From NCBI GenBank assembly GCA_038233055.1, contig JBBSMS010000002.1, forward strand, positions 19,593-83,592: a stretch of 64,000 nucleotides of DNA. The letters are read 5' to 3'. The DNA is from Salsipaludibacter sp038233055 (GTDB lineage Bacteria; Actinomycetota; Nitriliruptoria; Nitriliruptorales; Nitriliruptoraceae). Position 1 is the stretch's first letter. Each line of letters opens with the position of its first letter. A program made the position numbers and the translations under genes. The notes beneath the pieces are model-generated. The model was not told the origin of the DNA and did not search any database. It worked only from the letters and a program-made list of their open reading frames with translations. This document shows, piece by piece, positions 27,709-35,612 of the stretch.

Positions 27709-28641
27709 TCAGGCCGTCTTGGCCAGGGCTCGGCTGACCTCGGCCACGAGGTCCAGTGGTTCCTCGTGCAGTCGCCGCCAGGTCACCCACACGATCTCCC
27801 AGCCAACTCCGCGCAGTTCACGCCAGCGCACGCGATCACGTTCAAACGCGCCTTGTGACGAGTGGAAGGCGTACCCGTCGCACTCCACGGCGACGCGGCC
27901 CCCCACCACGAGGTCGACGGACAGTCGACCGCCGCGTGTGGCCACCACCACGGGCCCTGACGAGACCTCCAGTCCCTGGGTGAGCAGCAGACGTCGACAC
28001 CGGTGTTCCAGGATCGAGTCGGGATTGCCGGCACCAACCTCCGCGATGGCCGTGCGGACATTCGCGGCGCCGCGAACGGTTGGCCGGCGTTCGAGTTGAC
28101 CTGTCACCTCGTCGACCGTCAGCAGGCGCCGCTGCCTGGCCGCGAGCAGCAACCCCTCGACCCTCCACCTCGGGACGGAACCTGCAACGTCGAGGATCGA
28201 CCTGGCCGCCGTCGTCACTCGCAGCCCGTCCACCACGGTCCGGTCGCGGCCGTCGAGTCGGCGTGAGCGGTGTCGGAGGACGCCGGTGGGGGCGTCGGCC
28301 GACCTCCCATGGGGGATGACCACATGGATGCGGCAATCGTGTTCCGGTTGGTCGCGCAGGTCGAGCAGGTCGAGCGCCGTGTCGTGGCTGAGCAACCCGT
28401 CCGGCCGGAAGACCGCCAACGCCGCATGCTGTCGAGTCGTCGGGGTGGTGGGGCACCCGGCGAGCAACCAGGCTCCTGCACCCAGGGACGACCACCCATC
28501 GCGCTCCGCCCGGGCTCGGAACGACCGTTCGGGAACGCCGTGCTCCCGCGCGTTGTCGAGCGTGACGACGCCACCTCGACGGGCCGCCGAGGCGAACACT
28601 GCGGGCCATCCGCCCATCTCGTTCGACATGACCACGACCAT
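27709..28641 (-). CDS. AbiEi-like winged-helix plus DUF559 endonuclease-fold protein
   Basis: A 310-residue protein of two parts. The N-terminus (about 14-62) resembles the AbiEi-type antitoxin winged helix (GVVTLDNAREHGVPERSFRA and SSLGAGAWLLAG). The C-terminus (about 205-305) is DUF559, a PD-(D/E)XK nuclease fold related to Vsr: SILEHRCRRLL (Glu212), LSVDLVVGG (Asp243), VAVECDGYAFH (Glu253, Asp255, His260), then FERDRVRWRELRGVGWEIVW. All putative catalytic acids are present, so it may be an active nuclease. No toxin or methylase partner is adjacent. Pairs of family B palindromes flank it on both sides. The start is uncertain among ATG 28641, GTG 28635 and ATG 28629; GAGGG is best spaced for 28635. 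Confidence 0.8.
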   Translation of the reverse strand: MVVVMSNEMGGWPAVFASAARRGGVVTLDNAREHGVPERSFRARAERDGWSSLGAGAWLLAGCPTTPTTRQHAALAVFRPDGLLSHDTALDLLDLRDQPEHDCRIHVVIPHGRSADAPTGVLRHRSRRLDGRDRTVVDGLRVTTAARSILDVAGSVPRWRVEGLLLAARQRRLLTVDEVTGQLERRPTVRGAANVRTAIAEVGAGNPDSILEHRCRRLLLTQGLEVSSGPVVVATRGGRLSVDLVVGGRVAVECDGYAFHSSQGAFERDRVRWRELRGVGWEIVWVTWRRLHEEPLDLVAEVSRALAKTA

Positions 28642-28778
28642 GCCCTCGGATCGACGAGGCGAGCAGACCCATCATCGTCGTTGTGGATGGCCTGCAGCGG
28701 CCACGACCGGCGACCACCGTCAGCACCGGCCGCGCCCACGTCCTGTCGAATCCGCCGATCCTGCAGAACCTGCCGCCT

Positions 28779-28816
28779 GGGCGTGGAATCGGCAGGATGT
28801 TGCAGGATCGACACCC
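28779..28816 (+). repeat. Family B palindromic repeat, copy B3
   Basis: Arms GGGCGTGGAATCGGCA (28779-28794) and TGCAGGATCGACACCC (28801-28816). It is followed by GCTCGGGGTGGGTGGGG, which is repeated after B4. Just upstream (about 28743-28768) is a short inverted fragment sharing CGATCCTGCA. Confidence 0.8.
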
Positions 28817-28863
28817 GCTCGGGGTGGGTGGGGGAAGGTTGGTCGCGCGGGTGCCCGTTGGGT

Positions 28864-28901
28864 GGGCGTGGAATCGGCTGGATGTTGCCGGATCGACACC
28901 C
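28864..28901 (+). repeat. Family B palindromic repeat, copy B4
   Basis: Arms GGGCGTGGAATCGGCT (28864-28879) and TGCCGGATCGACACCC (28886-28901), with the same 17-base downstream tail as B3. B3 and B4 form an 85-bp direct duplication between the DUF559 start and the doxX stop. Confidence 0.8.
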
Positions 28902-28982
28902 GCTCGGGGTGGGTGGGGCGCCAGGGGAGGTGCGGGGGCGCCGGGGGGGGGGGGCGGCGGTGCGGGGTGTTCGGGGGAGGGG

Positions 28983-29411
28983 TCAGTCGAGTTCGTCGGC
29001 TTCGACGAAGGGGATCTCGTCGGGCTCCTCGACGACCTCGGGGTCGTCGTCGGCGCCGCCCATGACCATCAGGAGGGCGCCCAACAGCGAGATGTTCTTG
29101 GCGGCGTGGACGAGTTGGGCCTGCTTGGCCTGCTCGTCGTCGGCCTCGGCCGGGTTGTGGCCCAGTGCGGTGGCCGGCACGAGGTTGGCGGCCAGCGCGA
29201 AGGCCGACAGCTTCGGGAAGATGCCGAGTGCCATCGTCGCGCCAGCCACCGCGTTGGTCACGTGGTGTGCGGTCTCCAGGGTGCTCGGTTCGGGCAGCCC
29301 GGCGTCGTCGGCCACGGCCGCCACGTACCCCCGGTTCTGCAGGCCGGTCGCGCCGGACTGGATGAAGACGGTGGAGAGGGCCATGCGGCCGACGGTGGTC
29401 AGGAAGGACAT
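28983..29411 (-). CDS. DoxX family membrane protein
   Basis: A 142-residue membrane protein with four helices, of the DoxX type. The N-terminus MSFLTTVGRMALSTVFIQSG is typical, followed by HHVTNAVAGATMALGIFPKL and NISLLGALLMVMGG. A very acidic tail (DDDPEVVEEPDEIPFVEADE) ends it. DoxX proteins are linked to quinone or thiosulfate chemistry in archaea and to oxidative-stress membrane complexes in actinobacteria; the role here is not evident. ATG 29411 has GGGGAT seven bases upstream, and a TACACT -10-like box lies at 29452-29457 (minus strand). It diverges from the ABC exporter genes. Confidence 0.8.
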   Translation of the reverse strand: MSFLTTVGRMALSTVFIQSGATGLQNRGYVAAVADDAGLPEPSTLETAHHVTNAVAGATMALGIFPKLSAFALAANLVPATALGHNPAEADDEQAKQAQLVHAAKNISLLGALLMVMGGADDDPEVVEEPDEIPFVEADELD

Positions 29412-29591
29412 GTTCGGATCCCCGGATGGTGGACGATGGGACGACGTTGCGAGTGTAGGAGCGGCCCCACCCCGACCGCCGCCCGATGGGGCAGGGATGT
29501 CGCGGCACGGGGATACGGTGACCGACCGTGCTGCCCGCGTCGAGGGATTCGACCGGTCGGCCCGACATCGATGTCCCGGGAGTCGAAGTCC

Positions 29592-31538
29592 ATGTCCAGC
29601 GAGTCGTCCAGCCCACGCCGCGACCCGGCGTCGCTGCGGCATGGCTGGGACCTGGTCCGTCGGCAGTTGCGCACGGCCCCCGTCGGTTTCACCTGGGGTG
29701 CGCTGGGAGCCCTGCTGTACGCGGGAATGACCATCGCGTCGTCGCTGGTCGTAGGGGCGGTCGCGGACCGGCTCCTGCTGCCAGCAGCCACCGAGCCTGC
29801 CACGGTCGGCGCGATCGCGTTGGCGGCCGGCGCGATCGTGGCGGTGGCGCTGTTCAAGGCCGTCGGCGTGGTCGGCCGTCGACTCGGGGCCTACATCGCC
29901 CAGTACGGGCTGCAACGCCACGACCGGCGGCTGGTCACCCGGCGCTACCTCGCGCTCGGGATCCCGTGGCACCGCCGCCATGCCACCGGCACGTTGCTGT
30001 CCAACGCGTCGTCCGACGTCGAGTCGGCCGCCTTCGTGGCGGCCCCACTTCCGATGGCGCTGGGCGCGACCGTCATGCTGTTGGTCACGGCGATCCTGCT
30101 GATGGTCGCCGACCCGTGGCTGGCCGCGGTCGGGTTCGTCGTCGGGCCGCTGATCGGGGCCGCGAACTACTCCTTCTCGCGCCGGATGCGGTCCGTGTCG
30201 CGCATGGCCCAGTCGACCCGTGGCGACGTCGCCGAGGTCGCCCACGAGAGCTTCGACGCCGCCCTGGTGGTCAAGACGCTCGGCCGAGAGGTCGCCGAGA
30301 TCGCGCGCTTCGACGACGAGACCGGCCGCCTGCGCGACCACCTCATCAGCCTGGGCCGCCTGCGCGCCGTGTTCGACCCGGTCGTCCAGGCGCTCCCCAA
30401 CCTCGGCATCCTGGCCGTGCTGGCGGTCGGTGCCTGGCGGGTCGAGCAGGGCGTGCTGACCGCGGGGTCCCTGATCACCTTCGCGTACCTGTTCCGGCTC
30501 GTGGCCATGCCGATGCGCGTGTTCGGGTGGCTGCTCGGCCAACTGCCCCAGGCGGTCGTCGGGTTCGATCGGGTCAGCCGGGTCCTGGGTGCCGACGAGG
30601 ACGTGGTCTTCGGCGATCGTGACCTGGCGGTCGAACGGGCCGCCCGGGTCGACGCCGACCGCGTGACCTACCAGCATCCCGCGACGACCCGCGCCGACCT
30701 CGACGTGGCGGGCGACCCGGCGACGGATCCGGACCAGGTCGCGGTCGTTCCGGCCGGCGTCGCGACCAACGGCCACGCCGCGGCCGAGACCCGTGGGGTG
30801 CAACACCTCGACCTGCACCTCGCACCGGGGCGCACGCTGGCCGTCGTCGGAGCGACCGGCAGCGGCAAGACCACCCTGGCGTGGCTGCTGGTGCGTCTGT
30901 ACGACCCCGACACCGGCCACGTCCGGTTGGACGAGATTGCGCTGCCCGACCTGGACCGGGCGACCCTGGCCGAGGACGCCGTGCTGGTGTTCCAGGAGGC
31001 CTTCCTGTTCGACGACACCGTGCGGCACAACATCACGCTGGGACGGCCGGCCACCGACGACCAGGTCGAGGCCGCGGCCCGACTGGCCGCCGCGCACGAC
31101 TTCGTGGTCGACCTCGACGACGGCTACGACACCGTCGTCGGCGAGCGCGGGGCGACCTTGTCCGGTGGCCAGCGCCAGCGGGTCGCCCTGGCCCGGGCGT
31201 TGCTGCGGCGACCGCGCCTGCTGGTGCTCGACGACGCCACCTCGGCCGTGGACCCGACCGTCGAACAGGCCATCCTCAACGGCCTGCGGGCGGCCAATCT
31301 CGACACGACCGTGGTGCTGGTCGCCTACCGGTCCGGGTCGATCGCGCTGGCCGACGAGGTCGCCTTCGTCGCCGACGGGGCCGTGGTGGCGCGTGGCAGC
31401 CACCACGACCTGCTGACGACCGACCCCGCCTACGCCCGGTTGGTGGAGGCCTACGACACCGATCGCGCCGAACTGGCCGGACGGGGGGCGTCCGGCGACG
31501 GCGGGCCCGCACGAGCCGATGCCGGGGCGCGACCGTGA
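29592..31538 (+). CDS. ABC exporter half-transporter, degenerate-site subunit
   Basis: A 648-residue type IV ABC exporter half: six membrane helices (residues about 35-320), then an ATPase domain. Walker A is GATGSGKTT (420-428), and the signature is LSGGQ (523-527). Walker B reads LLVLDDATSAVD, with Asp548 in place of the catalytic Glu. The H-loop reads VAYRSGS, with Tyr579 in place of His. Both changes predict that the ATP site built on this subunit's Walker motifs binds ATP but hydrolyses it poorly. A linker of about 40 residues before the ATPase is unusually long. The next gene overlaps (GTGA) and encodes a canonical partner. The ATG at 29592 is chosen; an in-frame ATG at 29571 is possible. 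A TACGGT -10-like box is at 29514-29519. Substrate unknown. Confidence 0.9.
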   Translation: MSSESSSPRRDPASLRHGWDLVRRQLRTAPVGFTWGALGALLYAGMTIASSLVVGAVADRLLLPAATEPATVGAIALAAGAIVAVALFKAVGVVGRRLGAYIAQYGLQRHDRRLVTRRYLALGIPWHRRHATGTLLSNASSDVESAAFVAAPLPMALGATVMLLVTAILLMVADPWLAAVGFVVGPLIGAANYSFSRRMRSVSRMAQSTRGDVAEVAHESFDAALVVKTLGREVAEIARFDDETGRLRDHLISLGRLRAVFDPVVQALPNLGILAVLAVGAWRVEQGVLTAGSLITFAYLFRLVAMPMRVFGWLLGQLPQAVVGFDRVSRVLGADEDVVFGDRDLAVERAARVDADRVTYQHPATTRADLDVAGDPATDPDQVAVVPAGVATNGHAAAETRGVQHLDLHLAPGRTLAVVGATGSGKTTLAWLLVRLYDPDTGHVRLDEIALPDLDRATLAEDAVLVFQEAFLFDDTVRHNITLGRPATDDQVEAAARLAAAHDFVVDLDDGYDTVVGERGATLSGGQRQRVALARALLRRPRLLVLDDATSAVDPTVEQAILNGLRAANLDTTVVLVAYRSGSIALADEVAFVADGAVVARGSHHDLLTTDPAYARLVEAYDTDRAELAGRGASGDGGPARADAGARP

Positions 31539-33355
31539 GCGCAACGACCACCGCACCCAATCCCGAGCGGGTCGGCCGCACCGACGCCATGGACACGGTC
31601 CGGCGTGGCCTGCGACTGTCCCCGGAGCTGCGGCGCGGGCTGGTCGTGACCGTGCTGCTGGCGCTGCTGGCCACGGCTGGGCGCGTGGTGGTGCCGATCG
31701 CGATCCAGCAGACCATCGACAACGGCCTCGGCCTGGACGGGCGTGCCGTCGACCTGCCGCTGGTGATCCGGTCGGTGGCGTGGGCGGCCGTGGCCGTGCT
31801 GGTGACGGCGCTGTCGTCGGTCGCCATGAACATCCGGCTCGCGACTGCGGTCGAGACCGCGCTCGCCACCCTGCGCGTGCGCACGTTCGGCCACATCCAC
31901 GACCTGTCGATGCTCCACCAGGCCAGCGAGCACCGCGGCAACCTGGTCGCGCGGGTGACCTCCGACATCGACGAGATCTCGCGGTTCATGCAGTGGGGTG
32001 GGTTGAACCTGCTGACGGCGAGCGCCCAACTGGTCGTGGCCAGCGTGGTGATGGCGGTCTACTCGTGGCGGCTCACGCTGGTCGTGCTGGTCCTGTTCGT
32101 CCCGTTCGTGCTGGCCGCGAAGTGGTTCCAGGTACGGCTGACGGTGGCCTACACCCTGGTGCGTGAACGCGTCGGGGTGCTGATCGGGCGCCTGGCCGAG
32201 GTCGTCGTCGGCGCACCCTCCATCCGCGCCTACGGCATCGAGGACGACACCCAGGACCGGCTCGACCGCGCGATCGGGGACCACCATGACGCCGCGCTGG
32301 ACGCGGGTCGGCTGTCGGCGTACTTCTCGGGGACGGGCGAGTCCTTCTCCGGCGCCGCGACCGCAGCGGTGGTCGTCGTCGGCGCGCTGCTGATCGGCTC
32401 GGGGGCCGAGTCGCCCGGCACGGTCATCGCCATGCTCTTCCTGATCTCGCTGTTCGTCGAACCGGTGCAGATCGCGGCCGAGACCGTCAACGAGGGCCAG
32501 ACGGCGGTCGCCGGGTGGCGCCGGGTGCTGGACGTGCTGGACGTCGAGCCCGACGTCGCCGACCCCGGGGCCGACGGACTTGTGCTGGCAGACCGCCCCG
32601 TCGGCGTGTCGTTCACCGGCGTCGGCTTCCGCTATCCCCGCCCGGGGGAAACCGCCCGCGAGGCGTCCGGGCCGGTGGTGCTCGACGACGTGTCGGTCGC
32701 GATCCCACCCGAACAGCACGTCGCAGTCGTCGGCGAGACTGGGTCGGGCAAGACCACCTTCGCCAAGATCCTGACCCGCCTGATGGACCCGTCGACCGGG
32801 TCCGTGCAGGTGCAGGGTCTGCCTATCGACCGGATCGCGTTCGGGTCGCTGCGGCGTCACGTCGTGATGGTCCCACAGGAGGGCGCGCTGTTCGCCGGGT
32901 CGATCCGCGACAACCTGTTGCACGGCCGCCCGGACGCGTCCCGTGCCGACCTCGACCAGGCACTCGCGGACCTCGGCCTGCAGGACTGGGTGGCGGGCCT
33001 GCCGGACAGCATGGACACTCCGGTGGGTGACCGTGGTGGGGCCCTGTCGGCGGGGGAGCGCCAGTTGGTGGCGCTGACCCGGGCCTACGTCGCGGACCCC
33101 CGACTGCTGGTCCTGGACGAGGCCACGTCGGCGGTCGACCCGGCCACGGAGGTGCGCCTGCGGCGAGCGCTGGACGGGCTGACCCGCGGTCGCACCACGG
33201 TCACGATCGCCCACCGCCTGTCGACCGCGCAGGCGTCCGAGCGCGTCCTGGTGTTCGACGCCGGCCACCTGGTCGAGGACGGCGGCCACGACGACCTGGT
33301 CGCGGCCGGCGGCGTCTACGCCGACCTCTTCGCGTCGTGGGAGTCCGGCACCTGA
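31535..33355 (+). CDS. ABC exporter half-transporter, catalytic subunit
   Basis: The 606-residue partner of the preceding half-transporter. Six membrane helices are followed by an ATPase domain with intact catalytic residues: Walker A GETGSGKTT (400-408), Walker B LLVLDEATSAVD (Glu529), and the H-loop IAHRLST (His560). Its signature motif is LSAGE (504-508) instead of LSGGQ. In the heterodimer this altered signature faces the first subunit's degenerate Walker site, while this subunit's good Walker site faces the other's canonical LSGGQ. That is the asymmetry known from TM287/288 and BmrC/BmrD. The start is GTG 31535, overlapping the upstream stop by four bases. Likely a drug or lipid exporter; substrate unknown. 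Confidence 0.92.
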   Translation: MSATTTAPNPERVGRTDAMDTVRRGLRLSPELRRGLVVTVLLALLATAGRVVVPIAIQQTIDNGLGLDGRAVDLPLVIRSVAWAAVAVLVTALSSVAMNIRLATAVETALATLRVRTFGHIHDLSMLHQASEHRGNLVARVTSDIDEISRFMQWGGLNLLTASAQLVVASVVMAVYSWRLTLVVLVLFVPFVLAAKWFQVRLTVAYTLVRERVGVLIGRLAEVVVGAPSIRAYGIEDDTQDRLDRAIGDHHDAALDAGRLSAYFSGTGESFSGAATAAVVVVGALLIGSGAESPGTVIAMLFLISLFVEPVQIAAETVNEGQTAVAGWRRVLDVLDVEPDVADPGADGLVLADRPVGVSFTGVGFRYPRPGETAREASGPVVLDDVSVAIPPEQHVAVVGETGSGKTTFAKILTRLMDPSTGSVQVQGLPIDRIAFGSLRRHVVMVPQEGALFAGSIRDNLLHGRPDASRADLDQALADLGLQDWVAGLPDSMDTPVGDRGGALSAGERQLVALTRAYVADPRLLVLDEATSAVDPATEVRLRRALDGLTRGRTTVTIAHRLSTAQASERVLVFDAGHLVEDGGHDDLVAAGGVYADLFASWESGT

Positions 33356-33554
33356 CCAGCAGCAGTCGTCCTGGTGTGGAGGTGGGGGTGCCGGGCGGCG
33401 GTCCGATGCCGGCCGGCCATGCTGGGCACGGCCCCCGGACGACGCTCCCGCGCCGGCACCGGCCGGCACGCCGTCGCCTTCGAAACGCCCGCAGCGACCC
33501 TCCGGTTCGACTGGTCCGCCCAGGGCCATGACGGGCAGCGGCGGTCCGGGCGGA

Positions 33555-34439
33555 TCAGGCGACGACGTCCCAGGTGGCACGGGGGACCGGGTCGGCTCCG
33601 CAGGAGACCGGCCCGTCGGGCAGGGGTCGGCGGCGCAGGACGACGTGCTCGACGACGACGGCGTCGGACGTGCGGCGGGTCACGTGGACGGTCGCGTGGT
33701 CCGCGTCGGCGGGATCGGTGGGGGCGAGGGTGACGTCGGGGACGTCGGCCGGATCGACCAGGTCGTGACGTCGTCGTACGGCGACCTCGGCGACCTGCGC
33801 CGGACGTGCCAGTGCGGCATTGCCCCGGTAGGTCGCGAGGTCCAGTCGGCCGGTGCCCACCGCCGCCCAGAAGTCGTCGACCTCGTCGACGAACCCGTGC
33901 ACGGCCCCGCTGGGAAAGGACAGCACGCTGGGCGCGAAGCGATGGCCACCGGTGTGGGAGGTCTCCCACACGGCGTCGCCGCCCGCAGCCGCAAGGGCCG
34001 TGACCAGCGGCCGTCCCCACTGGGCGCAGCAGGCGTCGCGGCGGCCATGCGTGCACACGGCCACCATCGGGTCGGTGACCACGGTGGCGTCGGCGGGCGG
34101 TTCGTCGGCGGTGGCGGCTGCCACGTCGAGGTCGACCAGGTCCTCGACGGGGAGGTCGAGGCGGGCCGTCCAGCCGGCGACGAGGTTGACCAGGAACACC
34201 GCCCGGGTCGGGAGACGACGGCGGTCGGGGCGGCGGATGGCCTGGTAGCGGATGCCGGCGCGCTCGGTCTCGTTCGCGAGGTGGGCGCAGACGGCATGCG
34301 GGAGGGCCCCGTCGACCAACGCGTCACGTCCCCACGGTCCGTGGTCCTGGACCAGGATCCAGTGCGTGGCGACCGGTGCGGTCCCCGGCAGGGGCTCCTC
34401 GTCCCGGGCGAGCAGGGCACATCGGACGGCGTCGTCCAT
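33555..34439 (-). CDS. Sucrase/ferredoxin-like family protein
   Basis: A 294-residue member of PF06999 (Suc/Fer-like), a thioredoxin-fold, probably [2Fe-2S] protein common in actinobacteria. The signature is MVAVCTHGRRDACCAQWGRP (Cys129, Cys137, Cys138), followed by WETSHTGGHRFAPSVL (His166), as in the family. The N-terminal half (HWILVQDHGPWGRDALVDGA) is also typical. Biochemical role unknown; a redox function is inferred from the fold. ATG 34439 is preceded by GGGAGGGG at good spacing. It converges on the ABC operon across 199 bp, where I see no clear terminator, and diverges from rplU. Confidence 0.88.
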   Translation of the reverse strand: MDDAVRCALLARDEEPLPGTAPVATHWILVQDHGPWGRDALVDGALPHAVCAHLANETERAGIRYQAIRRPDRRRLPTRAVFLVNLVAGWTARLDLPVEDLVDLDVAAATADEPPADATVVTDPMVAVCTHGRRDACCAQWGRPLVTALAAAGGDAVWETSHTGGHRFAPSVLSFPSGAVHGFVDEVDDFWAAVGTGRLDLATYRGNAALARPAQVAEVAVRRRHDLVDPADVPDVTLAPTDPADADHATVHVTRRTSDAVVVEHVVLRRRPLPDGPVSCGADPVPRATWDVVA

Positions 34440-34787
34440 GGTGATCGGCCCCTCCCGGCGTCGGACCCGGACCGTATCCCCGGCGTCGGCGTCGGCGGAT
34501 GTCGACCGGCCACCGGCGACCGTCAGCCGCTCCGTCGGCGACCCGCCCCGGGACCGCGGACCGCGGACGTGAGGCCGGCCGGGGGCAGCGGTGGTGGACA
34601 GGCGGGCAGGGCCACGCTGCAGGGGCCCCGCACCTGCGATAGCCTGTCGTCCGATGCGGTTCCGCCGGCGCGGGACCGTTCCTTTCGTCCGTCCCACCAC
34701 TTCGCTCCCGCAGCCGCCTCGCGCTGCTCGCCTCGCCTCGGCGACGCGCCCGCGCCTGCACCGTCCCACGACTTTCAGGAGGCCACC
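34440..34787 (+). promoter_or_regulatory. rplU upstream region with candidate promoter
   Basis: No gene. A candidate promoter has CTGCAG (34617-34622), a 17-bp spacer, and TAGCCT (34640-34645). That gives a leader of about 135 bases ending in a near-perfect TCAGGAGG ribosome site before GTG 34788. The -35 match is only fair. I find no recognisable L21 autoregulatory structure by eye. Confidence 0.4.
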
Positions 34788-35087
34788 GTGTACGCGATCA
34801 TCGCCACTGGCGGCAAGCAGTACCGCGTCCAGGAGGGCCAGCACCTCACCGTCGAGAAGCTCGTTGGCGACGTCGGCGACTCCCTCGACCTGCCGGTCGT
34901 GCTGGTCGGCGACGGTGCCGACGTGACCACCGGGTCCGACGTCTCCGACCGGACCGTCAGCGCCACCATCACCGAGCACGGTCGTGGTGACAAGATCCGG
35001 GTCTTCACCTACAAGAACAAGACCCGCCAGCACAAGCGCCGCGGTCACCGCCAGCACCAGACCACCATCAAGATCGACAGCATCTGA
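34788..35087 (+). CDS. rplU: Large ribosomal subunit protein bL21
   Basis: bL21, a 23S rRNA-binding protein of the large subunit. MYAIIATGGKQYRVQEGQHL is the family N-terminus. The C-terminal signature KIRVFTYKNKTRQHKRRGHR-QHQTTIKI is present. At 99 residues it has normal length. The start is GTG 34788 behind a strong AGGAGG site. It leads the conserved rplU-rpmA-obgE-proB group. Confidence 0.97.
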   Translation: MYAIIATGGKQYRVQEGQHLTVEKLVGDVGDSLDLPVVLVGDGADVTTGSDVSDRTVSATITEHGRGDKIRVFTYKNKTRQHKRRGHRQHQTTIKIDSI

Positions 35088-35144
35088 CCCGCCCACACCA
35101 CCCCCGGCCAACACCGGGGACGGGCCCACCCGAAGGATTTCACC

Positions 35145-35396
35145 ATGGCGCACAAGAAGGGCGGCGGTTCGTCCAACAACGGCCGCGATTCCAAGTCAAA
35201 GCGACTCGGCGTCAAGCGTTTCGGGGGTGAGGTCGTCAAGGCTGGCGGCATCATCGTCCGCCAGCGCGGCACCAAGATCCACCCCGGCGACAACGTCGGC
35301 CGCGGTGGCGACGACACCCTGTTTGCGCTCGTCGACGGCTCGGTCCGGTTCCGCAAGTCCGGTGCCCGGACCTTCGCCAACGTCGACCCGAACTGA
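35145..35396 (+). CDS. rpmA: Large ribosomal subunit protein bL27
   Basis: bL27, whose N-terminus reaches the peptidyl transferase centre. It begins MAHKKGGGSSNNGRDSKSKR, with the LGVKRFGG and VRQRGTKIHPGDNVGRGGDD motifs. At 83 residues it is typical. There is no N-terminal extension before AHKKGGG, so it does not need the processing protease found in Firmicutes. It lies 57 bp after rplU. Confidence 0.97.
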   Translation: MAHKKGGGSSNNGRDSKSKRLGVKRFGGEVVKAGGIIVRQRGTKIHPGDNVGRGGDDTLFALVDGSVRFRKSGARTFANVDPN

Positions 35397-35441
35397 ACGA
35401 CCGGGTCGGCCGACGACACCATGTCCGCCGAACCGCACCGG

Positions 35442-35491
35442 GGGCTCCCCACGGGGAGTCCTCGTCCCGTTTGACGGGCCCCGGGCCCGTC
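35442..35491 (+). terminator. Double hairpin between rpmA and obgE
   Basis: GGGCTCCCC pairs with GGGGAGTCC around AC (35442-35461, one G-T pair), followed by TCGTCCCGTTT. Then comes a 19-base perfect palindrome, GACGGGCCC-C-GGGCCCGTC (35473-35491). A partial or full terminator for the ribosomal-protein pair is likely, so that obgE can be expressed at a lower level. Confidence 0.6.
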
Positions 35492-35612
35492 GGCGACCGC
35501 CGCGCGGCAGGATCGCGTGGGCGGGCCCGCGGGGACCGACCCACTCGCACCCGACGGCTGCACCGCAGCGCCGGGACCGCGACCCGACCACCCACCACGA
35601 AGGCCCACCGAC

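Noticed and set aside
27709..28641. A standard type IV (AbiEi/AbiEii) toxin-antitoxin system
   Set aside because: Only the winged-helix part resembles AbiEi. No AbiEii nucleotidyltransferase toxin is adjacent, and the C-terminus is a DUF559 nuclease fold.
27541..28901. CRISPR array formed by the family B repeats
   Set aside because: The repeats are irregularly spaced (82 and 85 bp within pairs, over 1 kb between pairs) and diverged, and a gene lies between them. No cas gene is present.
28983..31556. A minus-strand open frame of 857 codons
   Set aside because: Only its last 142 codons (from ATG 29411) resemble a protein family (DoxX). The rest is antisense to the ABC exporter gene.
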